Source of the DNA: Methylotetracoccus sp.
GTDB lineage: Bacteria; Pseudomonadota; Gammaproteobacteria; Methylococcales; Methylococcaceae
Direction: 5' to 3'
Assembly (NCBI GenBank): GCA_025458755.1
Contig: JALORT010000103.1
Coordinates: forward strand, 1 to 7,157
Length of the DNA: 7,157 bases
Shown: piece by piece, positions 1-6,453 of the stretch
Layout: every line of letters starts with the position of its first letter
Numbering within the stretch: position 1 is the stretch's first letter
Notes under the pieces: model-generated
Seen by the model: only the letters and a program-made list of their open reading frames with translations
What the model was told of the DNA's origin: nothing
Databases searched by the model: none
Translations under genes and position numbers: made by a program

Positions 1-3000
1 AGCGTGCCCGCAGTTTCCCTGCGCTGGTCATCCTGCCGCAGCGAGGCAGTGACCTCCGCGAATTCACCCTGCTGCTGGTCCAATTCCTGCTGTAGCGTCC
101 GCAACGCGTCTTCGATTTGGGACAACGCGGCTTCGGTCGGCTGCTTGGTCTGATGGGCGCCGCGTGCGGCTTGCCGTTCCCGCAGCACCGCTTGCGCGGC
201 ATTCACGGCGTCATCGAGGTTCCGCAGCGCGTCGCGCTCGGCGGCGATCCATGTCGCATCGCAGGCCAGCAAGTCGCGCAGCGTGGTTTCATCGAGTGCG
301 GGTCCCGGCGCCGCGTCCCGCGCCCAACGGGCCAGCCAGCTTGCCAATGCCGAGCGTGCGGATTCATCGACGCGAATGGCTGCTTGGTGATCGTTACAGG
401 CGTGTTCCAGCGCCGCGGCGTTGGCCGCTTTGGTCTGCTGTGCCTTCTGTTCAGCCGATGCGCACGACTGCAACCGAGTGCGCGTGCGGCTCACGGCGTC
501 GTCCAGCCGCGACTCGACTTCGTTGGCCGGGTGGCCGGCGAACAGCGCGGCCCGTTGCCGTTTTCTGTCACCGAGGTCCCGGTCCTGTTCCTCGAAGCGG
601 TTGCGGGCCCGCTCGGCTTCGCGCCCAACCGCCTCGACGCTCTGCTCCAAACCGGCCTGCTCGATGGATTCCTGGTCCAGTTTGCCTGTTAGCGTTTCGG
701 CGCGCTGCCGCTGGCCGAGCCAGGCTGAAACCTGCTCGCGACACTGCGCCTGGAACGCTTCGGGGGCTTCCCGCCACGTGGTGCGCCACATGGCATCGGG
801 GAAAGCCTCATCCAGGAGGCAGAGCTGCCGGTCGAGCCGGTCGTTGGCCGCAGCGTGCCGGTCCGATTCATGCCGTAACATGGTTGCCGACTGACCGAGC
901 GATGCTTCAGCGCCCCCGAGAGCTTTTTGCAGCGCGAAGTGACTGGCTCGGGCGGCATCGAAATGCTGCCGCGCCTGTTCATGCCGCGCGGTGGCCGCGG
1001 CAAACTGCTTCAGGGCCAGACCGACGGTGTGCACCTCGGTGTCCAAGGCTTGCCGCTGCGCGCCGAACCACTCGGCACGATGATCCGCTGCGACTGCCGT
1101 CAGTTGCGCCCCGAGCGGGTGACCCAGCCATTGCTGCTCGGCTTCAGCTTCGTCGATTTGCGACTTCTCGAGCGCCGCTGTTGATTCGGCGTACTGTTTT
1201 TCGGCGAGTTCCAGCCGGGTTGCCTGCGTGGCCTCCTGCATCTCCAGTTGCTGGACCGTGGTTCGGAGCGCGGCCACTTCGTGTTTCAGACCGTCCAACA
1301 CCGCGCGGAGTTGCGGATGATCGGTGGCATAAGGGTGGGCAGTCGAGCCGCACACCGGGCAGGGACTGCCCGCTTCCAGGCTTCCGCGGAGTCGTTCCAC
1401 ATTCTTACCGGAGGCAAGCAGCGCGCTGTTCAGCGATCTTTCCGCCTGTTCCAGCGCCGCGGCCCGACCGGGTTTCTCGGCCTGGACCGCGGCCAATTCA
1501 GTTCTCGTCCCCTCCATCACGCCGTGGATCTGCTGCAAGGCATACTGCAGCCGCGCGCATTCTGATCTCAATTCGCCGTGCCGTTTCCACAGCGCTTCCG
1601 CGTCTCTCAGTTGATCGAGGCGCTGATAGGCCATCGCTTGGCGCTGGTTCAGCCTCTCGCTGTCCAGGCCGCGCAAGCACCGCTCTGCCTCCTGCAGCTC
1701 ATGCTCCGCTTCCGTCTGGGTTTGCGCCGAACTCTGCAGGCGTGAGTCCAATGCCGCACGATCGGCGGTGTGCTGTGCGACGGTCCGTTCCGCGCGCTGA
1801 CATGCCGCTGTCGCTTGGTCGAGCTCCTGCTTGGTTTCGGCTGCCTGCTTCAGCAGGGTCTCCCAGCGCGGCCACTGCAGCGCCAGATTCTCGCGACTCC
1901 GCTGTTCATCCAGCCAGCGTTGCAGTGCATTCAAGGCGGCCCGGTCCGCCGCCATGTCGGCCTGCTTCGTCTGCAGCTTGGACTCCGCTTCGGCGAGCCG
2001 CTGGCGGGACTCGGTCGATGCGGCCAACGCCTGCGTATGGGCGGGTTCCAGCGAGGCGATCTCGGTGTCGAGTTGCTGGGCCCGGCGGAGGTCGGGCAAT
2101 GACTCGGCTCGGAGCCGCTCGGCGTCATCGAGCGCCGCCTGTGCTGCGGTGCGCTGGGCGATGGTCTGCGTCAGGGCGGCTTCGGCATGCGCAAGCTCGC
2201 TTTGTCGGTGCGCCAGCATCGCACGGGTCTGTTCACCTGCTGCGGCGCTCCGATCTAGTTCGGTCACCAGTGGACGCGCGTTCTGCACGGCTTCGACCTG
2301 GATCAGCCGCTGCCTCCGGGCTGCGGCGTTCCCCTGCTGTGTGGTGCTCTCGGCCAGACTCCGGATGGCTTCGTCGACCGCTTGATTCAAATGCTCCAGT
2401 TCCTGATACCAGCGGATTCGCGCCTCCAGTTCCGCTTTTCGGCCGGCGCTCGACTGAACGGCCAGCGCGGCTTCACCGCGTCGTTGTTCCAGCGCCTGGC
2501 GCTGCGTTTCGTCCAAGGGCTGGTTTTCTCGCAGTTGGAGCTGTATCAAGTCCAGACGGCGAGACTCTGCCTTGGCGCGTTCAAAGGCGCGGATCGACAG
2601 CGTCGTGAATACATCGGTGCCGGTGAGCGTTTCCAGCAACTGAGCCCGTTCGTTATCCTGAGCCTTCAGAAAAGTCGCGAAATCGTTTTGCGCGAGCAGC
2701 ACGGCGCGAGTGAACTGGCTGAAACTCAATCCGATCCGGGTCCTGATCTCCTCCAGCACCTCGCTTTTCAAGTGGCCGATCGGCTGCTCGTCGGACACGC
2801 GGGTCAGCCGCAGCTCCGTGTTCTGCAGTTTGCCGTCGCTTCGCAGGCGCGCTCGCCGCACACTCCAGCGCGCGCGGTACGCTCGATCGTCGTTGCCGAT
2901 GAAGTCCACTTCGGCATGCCCCTCCGGGGCACCGCGGCGCAGCAGATTTCGGGGATCTTGCGGCGAGACGGTTTCTTCGCCGACATCGGGCAGTTTCACT

Positions 3001-3203
3001 CCTTGTGCGCCGGCCGCAGACAGGCGCGGCGTCGCGTCATAAAGGGCAAGACAGAGTGCGTCGAGCAGAGTGCTCTTGCCGGCGCCGGTCGGGCCGCAGA
3101 TTGCGAACAGCCCCGTGGACTTCAGCGGTTCCTGCTGAAAGTCGATGTCGAATTCACCACCGAGCGAAGCGAGATTCTTGCCGCGAATCGCGAGAATTTT
3201 CAT
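1..3203 (-). CDS. sbcC: Exonuclease SbcCD, ATPase/SMC-like subunit SbcC (3' end beyond window)
   Basis: SbcC is the Rad50-like partner of SbcD. Its ATP-driven conformational changes gate the SbcD nuclease, which cleaves hairpins and processes double-strand ends. The minus frame is open from the ATG at 3203-3201 to the window edge, giving 1067 codons. The N-terminus MKILAIRGKNLASL leads into Walker A GPTGAGKST (residues 37-45). A Q-loop segment LLAQNDFATFLKA (about 169-181, Q172) is followed by ERAQLLETLTGTDVF, both typical of SbcC. Gln/Glu/Ala/Arg-rich coiled-coil sequence runs from about residue 210. The zinc hook CPVCG (615-619, bases 1347-1361) lies in the context GSPCPVCGSTAHPYA, and coiled coil then resumes to the edge. 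The C-terminal lobe (signature, Walker B, D-loop) lies outside, so the full protein probably exceeds 1150 residues. AGGG sits 8 bases before the ATG, inside the end of sbcD, and the ATGA overlap implies translational coupling. No frameshift or internal stop was seen. Confidence 0.96.
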   Translation of the reverse strand, partial: MKILAIRGKNLASLGGEFDIDFQQEPLKSTGLFAICGPTGAGKSTLLDALCLALYDATPRLSAAGAQGVKLPDVGEETVSPQDPRNLLRRGAPEGHAEVDFIGNDDRAYRARWSVRRARLRSDGKLQNTELRLTRVSDEQPIGHLKSEVLEEIRTRIGLSFSQFTRAVLLAQNDFATFLKAQDNERAQLLETLTGTDVFTTLSIRAFERAKAESRRLDLIQLQLRENQPLDETQRQALEQRRGEAALAVQSSAGRKAELEARIRWYQELEHLNQAVDEAIRSLAESTTQQGNAAARRQRLIQVEAVQNARPLVTELDRSAAAGEQTRAMLAHRQSELAHAEAALTQTIAQRTAAQAALDDAERLRAESLPDLRRAQQLDTEIASLEPAHTQALAASTESRQRLAEAESKLQTKQADMAADRAALNALQRWLDEQRSRENLALQWPRWETLLKQAAETKQELDQATAACQRAERTVAQHTADRAALDSRLQSSAQTQTEAEHELQEAERCLRGLDSERLNQRQAMAYQRLDQLRDAEALWKRHGELRSECARLQYALQQIHGVMEGTRTELAAVQAEKPGRAAALEQAERSLNSALLASGKNVERLRGSLEAGSPCPVCGSTAHPYATDHPQLRAVLDGLKHEVAALRTTVQQLEMQEATQATRLELAEKQYAESTAALEKSQIDEAEAEQQWLGHPLGAQLTAVAADHRAEWFGAQRQALDTEVHTVGLALKQFAAATARHEQARQHFDAARASHFALQKALGGAEASLGQSATMLRHESDRHAAANDRLDRQLCLLDEAFPDAMWRTTWREAPEAFQAQCREQVSAWLGQRQRAETLTGKLDQESIEQAGLEQSVEAVGREAERARNRFEEQDRDLGDRKRQRAALFAGHPANEVESRLDDAVSRTRTRLQSCASAEQKAQQTKAANAAALEHACNDHQAAIRVDESARSALASWLARWARDAAPGPALDETTLRDLLACDATWIAAERDALRNLDDAVNAAQAVLRERQAARGAHQTKQPTEAALSQIEDALRTLQQELDQQQGEFAEVTASLRQDDQRRETAGT
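1347..1361 (-). other. Zinc-hook motif CPVCG of SbcC
   Basis: These codons encode Cys-Pro-Val-Cys-Gly at residues 615-619, in frame with the sbcC start. In Rad50/SbcC proteins this CxxC at the apex of the coiled coil coordinates a shared Zn2+ and joins two coiled-coil arms. Its position gives an ascending arm of roughly 400 residues. Most of the descending arm is also in the window. Confidence 0.93.
3200..3203 (-). other. ATGA stop/start overlap of sbcD and sbcC
   Basis: The sbcC start codon (3203-3201) and the sbcD stop codon (3202-3200) share bases as ATGA on the minus strand. The sbcC Shine-Dalgarno candidate AGGG (3215-3212) lies within sbcD, 8 bases from the ATG. This geometry usually means termination-reinitiation coupling, which would help make the two subunits in matched amounts. 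Confidence 0.9.
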
Positions 3204-4447
3204 GCCTCTGTCCCTGCGCCCGGATCGATCAGCAGTTCCCGGAACAAACTCATCATTTCGCCCGGTGCGTCGCTGCCGTACCGGCTCGAATACAATCCCT
3301 GGAAGATATCCTCCGGGCGAAGGCCATGCAGACCGTCACCTTCGGAAGGCTCGTCGCTGTCGATGGCGACTCCCGCGCGCGAAGAGTAAACGGGGTCGAT
3401 CCGCGCCAGCCGCACCGGCTTGCCGGAGAGCGCGGCTTCCAGACGGGAACGCAGCCCCGGTTCCGGTCCTTCCAGTCGGACCCGAACCTGCAGATAAGGA
3501 TGCCGTTCCTCCGGCATCTTTTCGCTTGGCAGTTGCTCGAATGCCGCGATCGCCTCGGCCAGCGGCGCCGGCTGTTCCGGGAGTTGCAGCAGGTCGACGA
3601 AGCGCGGAATCGCGACCGGTTCGATGCGGGCAACGCTTGGCCCATCCAGCTCGAACAGCACGACCTGATGGGGGTACCGGACTTCGCTGAACGACATCGG
3701 CAACGGACTGCCGGAATAGCGGATGTGCTCGGTGCCGCCGACACGCTGTGCCAGATGAAGGTGACCCAGCGCGACATACGCGATACGGGCGCCGAACAGC
3801 CGGCAATCCAGCATCTCCGCACCACCGATCACGATTCGCCGTTCGGAGCGCTCGGAAACGTGCCCTCCCGCCATGTGGCAGTGCCCCATCGCCAGCAAGG
3901 CTTGATCCTGCCGCAAAAGCTTCATCGCGTGCTCGGCAGCATGGCGGTACACCTCGCCGATACCGGCCAGGTAGGCGTCCTCGACGTCCTCGACCCGCGG
4001 GACATCACCCGGGCGCAGAAAAGGGACCGCCAGGCACCAGGCACGAATCCGTCCCGTGCGATCCTTCAACGGAACGACGAGCCGCCGCACATCGATCCCG
4101 CCGGTATCGTCGCGACCCACCTGACCCACGACCGTGGCATCAATCGCCGACAGCAACGGGGCAGGCGCTTCGAGCCGCCCCGGCGAATCGTGATTCCCGG
4201 CGATGACCACGACGTTCAGATGCGGGACCCGCCCGCGGGCGTCGAGCAGGAACCGGTAAAACTGCTTCAGCGACGCCGCGGACGGATTGGCATTGTCGAA
4301 CACGTCGCCGGCGATCAACAGCGCGTCGGCCGATTCGGTCTCAATCTGGTCTAGCAGCCAGTCGAGGAAACATTGATGCTCGTAGCCCCGATCGTAATTG
4401 TGGAAGCTCTGGCCCAAGTGCCAGTCGGAGGTATGAATGATCCGCAT
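3200..4447 (-). CDS. sbcD: Exonuclease SbcCD, nuclease subunit SbcD (Mre11-like)
   Basis: SbcD is the Mn2+-dependent calcineurin-like phosphoesterase of the SbcCD complex, with exonuclease and hairpin endonuclease activity on DNA in the nucleoid. All metal-binding phosphoesterase motifs are visible in the 415-residue product: DWH (8-10), GDVFD (47-51), GNHDS (84-88), GHCH (188-191) and GHLH (228-231). The SbcD-typical segment YSGSPLPMSFSE follows at 244-255. The C-terminal part (about 265-415) matches the capping/SbcC-binding region in position, and the length is normal for the family. The start is secure because MRIIHTSDWHLG is the canonical N-terminus, although I see no good Shine-Dalgarno within 15 bases upstream. 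The stop TGA overlaps the sbcC ATG by 4 bases, so the two form one operon in the usual sbcD-sbcC order. Confidence 0.97.
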   Translation of the reverse strand: MRIIHTSDWHLGQSFHNYDRGYEHQCFLDWLLDQIETESADALLIAGDVFDNANPSAASLKQFYRFLLDARGRVPHLNVVVIAGNHDSPGRLEAPAPLLSAIDATVVGQVGRDDTGGIDVRRLVVPLKDRTGRIRAWCLAVPFLRPGDVPRVEDVEDAYLAGIGEVYRHAAEHAMKLLRQDQALLAMGHCHMAGGHVSERSERRIVIGGAEMLDCRLFGARIAYVALGHLHLAQRVGGTEHIRYSGSPLPMSFSEVRYPHQVVLFELDGPSVARIEPVAIPRFVDLLQLPEQPAPLAEAIAAFEQLPSEKMPEERHPYLQVRVRLEGPEPGLRSRLEAALSGKPVRLARIDPVYSSRAGVAIDSDEPSEGDGLHGLRPEDIFQGLYSSRYGSDAPGEMMSLFRELLIDPGAGTEA

Positions 4448-4548
4448 GCGACTGTTTGTTGTGCACTTTCCGCTTCTTCCGGACAGCCGTGGATGCGGTT
4501 GATGCTGTTGGTTTTGAAGGACTAGTGCCGCGGCGTCACGGGCACCTC

Positions 4549-4579
4549 ATTCTATCGTAGCGCTTCCGCTGTCGCTCAA
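4549..4579 (-). promoter_or_regulatory. Candidate sigma70-type promoter of sbcDC
   Basis: On the minus strand, TTGAGC (4579-4574, 4 of 6 to the -35 consensus) and TAGAAT (4554-4549, 5 of 6 to the -10 consensus) are separated by 19 bases. The spacer is slightly long. Transcription would begin near 4542, giving an untranslated leader of about 95 bases before sbcD. This is the best match I found upstream of the operon, but it is only a consensus match. Confidence 0.35.
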
Positions 4580-4721
4580 GCCGTCTTCTCCAGAACTTGG
4601 CGGGAATCGATGAGGAGTGCGTTCGGCCGGATCTGCGTCCTCCCGGCGTCCGCCTGTCGTCGGTGAACAGAAGAATCGTCGCCTGTTCGGGGCCGGGTCC
4701 AGGGACCGAGTTGCCGCGATC

Positions 4722-4748
4722 ATTCATCCACAAAAGCTGTGGATAAAT
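4722..4748. repeat. Inverted repeat of two facing DnaA-box sequences
   Basis: Two 11-base arms (4722-4732 and 4738-4748) pair with one mismatch (4725/4745) around the 5-base loop AAAGC. The right arm contains TGTGGATAA (4738-4746), the exact complement of the consensus DnaA box TTATCCACA. The left arm contains TCATCCACA (4724-4732), which matches 8 of 9. Further weak symmetry extends outward: TTGCCGC (4711-4717) can pair with GCGGTAA (4761-4767) with one G-T wobble, and GAG (4708-4710) with CTC (4772-4774). It could bind DnaA, form a cruciform, or be a processed RNA hairpin. The sequence alone does not decide. Confidence 0.6.
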
Positions 4749-4801
4749 CATTGGAGAACTGCGGTAACAAACTCCTTACCCATTGATTGTCTTCGCGCTG
4801 C

Positions 4802-4818
4802 AAGAGGTTGTTCCTCTT
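4802..4818. repeat. Small inverted repeat, possible weak transcription terminator
   Basis: AAGAGG (4802-4807) and CCTCTT (4813-4818) form a perfect 6-base stem with loop TTGTT. Only two more T residues follow on the plus strand, and no T-run follows on the minus strand. A strong intrinsic terminator is therefore unlikely. It lies about 55 bases beyond the DnaA-box inverted repeat. Confidence 0.3.
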
Positions 4819-5001
4819 TTGGTCATTCCGTTCCCGGTTCCCCGCCAGCACCGGAGACACGCATCCTACGCGGCCCCGCCGCATCGACCTACACTTCAAA
4901 CAGGGCGCTCCCCCAGCCCACGAGAATAGACCAGAGAGGGGTTCAGAATCCATGGCCCCGGATGTAAACCCGACGGCATGCGGCATGTCACCTTGATACG
5001 G

Positions 5002-5012
5002 TGTGATTCACA
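5002..5012. promoter_or_regulatory. Short perfect palindrome upstream of the PIN-like gene
   Basis: TGTGA-T-TCACA is a perfect 5-1-5 palindrome lying 45-55 bases before the TTG start at 5058. A possible -35 element TTGATA (4993-4998) lies just to its left, but I could not find a good -10 element at standard spacing. The position suits an operator. An 11-base palindrome can also occur by chance. Confidence 0.22.
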
Positions 5013-5047
5013 TACTCGTCAAATTACCGTTAAGCTGCCTTCTTCCC

Positions 5048-5060
5048 GGGAGCACCTTTG
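5048..5060 (+). promoter_or_regulatory. Shine-Dalgarno and TTG start of the PIN-like gene
   Basis: GGGAG (5048-5052) followed by five bases and TTG (5058-5060) fixes the start directly before the conserved first strand (NFVLIDFES). The rare TTG codon suggests modest translation. This start is easily mis-annotated, because a finder insisting on ATG would lose the catalytic D9. Confidence 0.7.
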
Positions 5061-5654
5061 CGAACGAACTTCGTCCTCATCGATTTCGAGAGCGTTCAGC
5101 CGGACTCACTGGCCGCGCTGGAGCTAGATGACTTCAAAGTACTTGTTTTCGTCGGCGCGAACCAGACCAAGGTGTCCTTCGAACTGGCTGCGGCGCTGCA
5201 ACGGATGGGTGACAAAGCCGAATACATCAAGATCGCCGGGACCGGGCCCAACGCTCTGGACTTCCACATTGCGTTTTACATCGGCCATCTGGCCGCGCAA
5301 AGTCCGACGGCGTACTTTCACATCATTTCCAAAGACACCGGTTTCGACCCGCTGGTTCAGCATCTCCGATCCAGAAAGATTCTGTCCGCTCGTGTCGCAC
5401 AGGTCGACGATATCCCTTTCGTGAAGGCTCGCACCACGAAGTTGCCCGATCAGCGCGCCGAATTCGCCATCGCGAAGCTGAAGCAGCCTAAGGCCACAAG
5501 ACCCCGAACGGCTGAGACGCTTGCCAACGCGGTGGCGACGTTGTTTCAGAAGCAGCTCACCGAGCAAGAGGTGGCGGCTGTCATCGCTGCGATGCAGAGC
5601 GCCGGTTTCGTCACGGTCGCTGACGGCAAGATCACTTATGCCGAAGGCGGTTAG
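5058..5654 (+). CDS. PIN/NYN-like domain protein, putative ribonuclease
   Basis: The 198-residue product has the layout of a PIN-like (NYN-type) nuclease. Strand 1 is FVLIDFESV with acidic D9, and DDFKVLVFVGANQTKV forms the second strand region. NALDFHIAFYIGHLA carries D68, and FHIISKDTGFDPLVQHL carries D93 and D97. D9, D68 and D93 are the expected metal-binding triad. A Lys/Arg/Pro-rich linker (about 140-150) leads to a C-terminal helical segment (about 152-195, LTEQEVAAVIAAMQSAGFVTVADGKITY) that looks like a small winged helix. Activity would probably be on RNA; the substrate is unknown. The start is TTG at 5058, with GGGAG (5048-5052) 5 bases upstream; no in-frame ATG is better placed. It diverges from sbcDC and appears monocistronic. 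PIN proteins are often toxins, but no antitoxin-like partner gene is visible here. Confidence 0.85.
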   Translation: MRTNFVLIDFESVQPDSLAALELDDFKVLVFVGANQTKVSFELAAALQRMGDKAEYIKIAGTGPNALDFHIAFYIGHLAAQSPTAYFHIISKDTGFDPLVQHLRSRKILSARVAQVDDIPFVKARTTKLPDQRAEFAIAKLKQPKATRPRTAETLANAVATLFQKQLTEQEVAAVIAAMQSAGFVTVADGKITYAEGG

Positions 5655-5656
5655 GC

Positions 5657-5687
5657 CAAAAAAAGCCGAGATGATCGGACGATCGTC
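5657..5687 (-). terminator. Candidate intrinsic terminator of the 133-residue gene
   Basis: Reading the minus strand, GACGATC (5687-5681) pairs with GATCATC (5676-5670), with one G-T wobble around loop GTCC. Alternatively CCGA (5679-5676) pairs with TCGG (5669-5666). Either hairpin is followed closely by seven T residues (5664-5658). The T-run is on the minus strand only, so the element would end transcription coming from 5771-6172, about 85-110 bases after that stop. It sits immediately beside the stop codon of the PIN-like gene and gives no T-run to that gene. The stems are short, so strength is uncertain. Confidence 0.5.
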
Positions 5688-5770
5688 GCAACCGCGTGCT
5701 TGATGGACGGGAAGTGCAGCACCGGTGTCAATAGGATGCTTCCGTGACGTGAGAGAGGGTTCAACGAGGC

Positions 5771-6172
5771 CTACAGAATGGGAACCGATGTTGGACCAAG
5801 TACATGCAGATGGGCACGATCATCGATGTCAGGGAAGCGGGGGAACAAGTGCTCCGCTGCCCGTCGAGTGGACTCGATTTGATCGGCCGCCACAACGATT
5901 CGCAAACGGTTGTATCCGCTGCGGTCGCGCTCCGCTCTCGCTTCCTCGACGAGTCGCGGAAGGACGTTCCGCAGCGCCGCGAGGTCGCCGGATTGAAAAA
6001 TGTAGATCAGCAGCCGGTTGCCGATTAGCAATCGTCCGAGGGGCGTGTCGATTCCGGGCAGCGTCGAATTCTCATCGCAGTCGATCAGCTCGAACACGCT
6101 CGCCGGACAGCGGCAGCCGAGGGTTTGGATCACGAAAGACCGGATGTCCGCGGCGTCATGAATCGTTTGCAT
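5771..6172 (-). CDS. Conserved-looking hypothetical protein with CxC motif, 133 residues
   Basis: I do not recognise a named family. The minus-strand product looks like a real folded alpha/beta protein: an N-terminal helix (DIRSFVIQTLGCRCPASVFELI) with cysteines C20, C22 and C32, then a strand pair (RLLIGNRLLIYIF, 47-59). An amphipathic helix (LRNVLPRLVEEARAERD, 67-83) precedes the strand NRLRIVVAAD (88-97), another helix, and a final strand HLHVLG (121-126). The overlapping plus-strand frame (5725-6351) is Arg/Ser/Pro-rich and disordered-looking, as expected of an antisense shadow. An in-frame TGA lies three codons before the ATG, so 6172 is the earliest start; no clear Shine-Dalgarno is visible. 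A candidate terminator beyond its stop supports a real transcript. The cysteines could bind metal or take part in thiol chemistry, but this is a guess. Confidence 0.68.
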   Translation of the reverse strand: MQTIHDAADIRSFVIQTLGCRCPASVFELIDCDENSTLPGIDTPLGRLLIGNRLLIYIFQSGDLAALRNVLPRLVEEARAERDRSGYNRLRIVVAADQIESTRRAAEHLFPRFPDIDDRAHLHVLGPTSVPIL

Positions 6173-6174
6173 GG

Positions 6175-6187
6175 ACGGTCAAACCGT
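6175..6187. promoter_or_regulatory. Palindrome abutting the start of the 133-residue gene
   Basis: ACGGT (6175-6179) and ACCGT (6183-6187) are perfect inverted arms around CAA, starting 3 bases before the ATG at 6172. It occupies the place where the ribosome binding site would be. It could be a repressor site or an RNA hairpin that limits translation. The length is short enough for chance. Confidence 0.25.
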
Positions 6188-6370
6188 TACTTGAAACCGG
6201 TGTGAGCGGAAGAGCCTCGCTTGAACGGCGTTCTCGACACGGGCGGGTTCAACAAAGGTCTGGAATGCGGGCGCCTGCCCCGGGTCGGACCGATTCAATC
6301 AGGCGCCGCCCTTGCGAGGGTTTGGTCGCCTTGAAGGCATGGTTGCACTGACGCCGGCTATCTGCAACGG

Positions 6371-6453
6371 CATGATCAAATCAGGCCGTTCGACATGATC
6401 GAAGTCCCCCTGGGGTGTCCGGATCGGTTCCGGTCGCGCTATCATGATTGAAG
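6371..6453 (+). repeat. Three direct copies of CATGATYRAA upstream of the DUF2934 gene
   Basis: The copies are CATGATCAAA (6371-6380), CATGATCGAA (6394-6403) and CATGATTGAA (6443-6452). The second and third can be extended by a shared G to 11 bases with one difference. Start-to-start spacings are 23 and 49 bases, not far from multiples of the helical repeat only for the first pair (about two turns). They lie 31-113 bases before the ATG at 6484, a natural place for a regulator to bind. Confidence 0.4.
6419..6433. promoter_or_regulatory. CCGGA-N5-TCCGG inverted repeat, possible operator
   Basis: The arms CCGGA (6419-6423) and TCCGG (6429-6433) are perfect inverted repeats separated by TCGGT. 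The element lies just upstream of a -10-like TATCAT (6440-6445) and about 50 bases before the DUF2934 gene start. This is suitable for a dimeric regulator, but in GC-rich DNA a 5-base match is weak evidence. Confidence 0.25.

Larger units (their letters stand above)
4448..5057. other. Divergent intergenic region between sbcDC and the PIN-like gene
   Basis: This 610-base stretch has no convincing gene. Its open frames (4536-4751 minus, 4617-4967 plus, 4720-4986 minus) overlap each other, have low-complexity Arg/Ser/Pro-rich translations, lack well-placed ribosome binding sites and resemble no family I recognise. It does hold a candidate sbcD promoter (4549-4579), an inverted repeat containing DnaA boxes (4722-4748), a small AAGAGG/CCTCTT hairpin (4802-4818), a tandem CGGCATG duplication (4974-4987) and a short palindrome near the downstream gene (5002-5012). 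An unrecognised small RNA or degraded gene cannot be excluded. Confidence 0.6.

Noticed and set aside
164..2608. An 814-codon plus-strand open frame
   Set aside because: It lies antisense to sbcC. Its translation is an Arg/Pro/Ala/Ser-rich sequence without domain structure, an effect of high-GC third positions, while the minus frame has Walker A, Q-loop and zinc hook.
2382..4354. Long plus-strand frames at 2382-3389 and 3005-4354
   Set aside because: Both are antisense to sbcC and sbcD, whose motifs are unambiguous. Their translations resemble no family.
4708..4774. A replication origin at the DnaA boxes
   Set aside because: Only two boxes are present, with no AT-rich unwinding region, no further box cluster and no dnaA, dnaN, gidA or parA neighbours.
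4536..4986. Small frames in the intergenic region, 4536-4751 (-), 4617-4967 (+) and 4720-4986 (-)
   Set aside because: They overlap one another, lack well-placed ribosome binding sites and have Arg/Ser/Pro-rich translations. The similar peptides IIHPQKLW (plus frame) and MIYPQLLW (minus frame) arise simply because the DnaA-box inverted repeat reads alike on both strands.
4974..4987. Tandem CGGCATG duplication as a repeat array
   Set aside because: Only two 7-base copies occur, with no further units, so it is most likely chance or a minor duplication.
5124..5567. A 147-codon minus-strand frame
   Set aside because: It is antisense to the PIN-like gene, which has a conserved acidic triad and a Shine-Dalgarno. 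The minus translation shows no recognisable family.
5725..6351. A 208-codon plus-strand frame
   Set aside because: Its Arg/Ser/Gly-rich, low-order translation overlaps the well-structured minus-strand 133-residue frame and extends into non-coding sequence.
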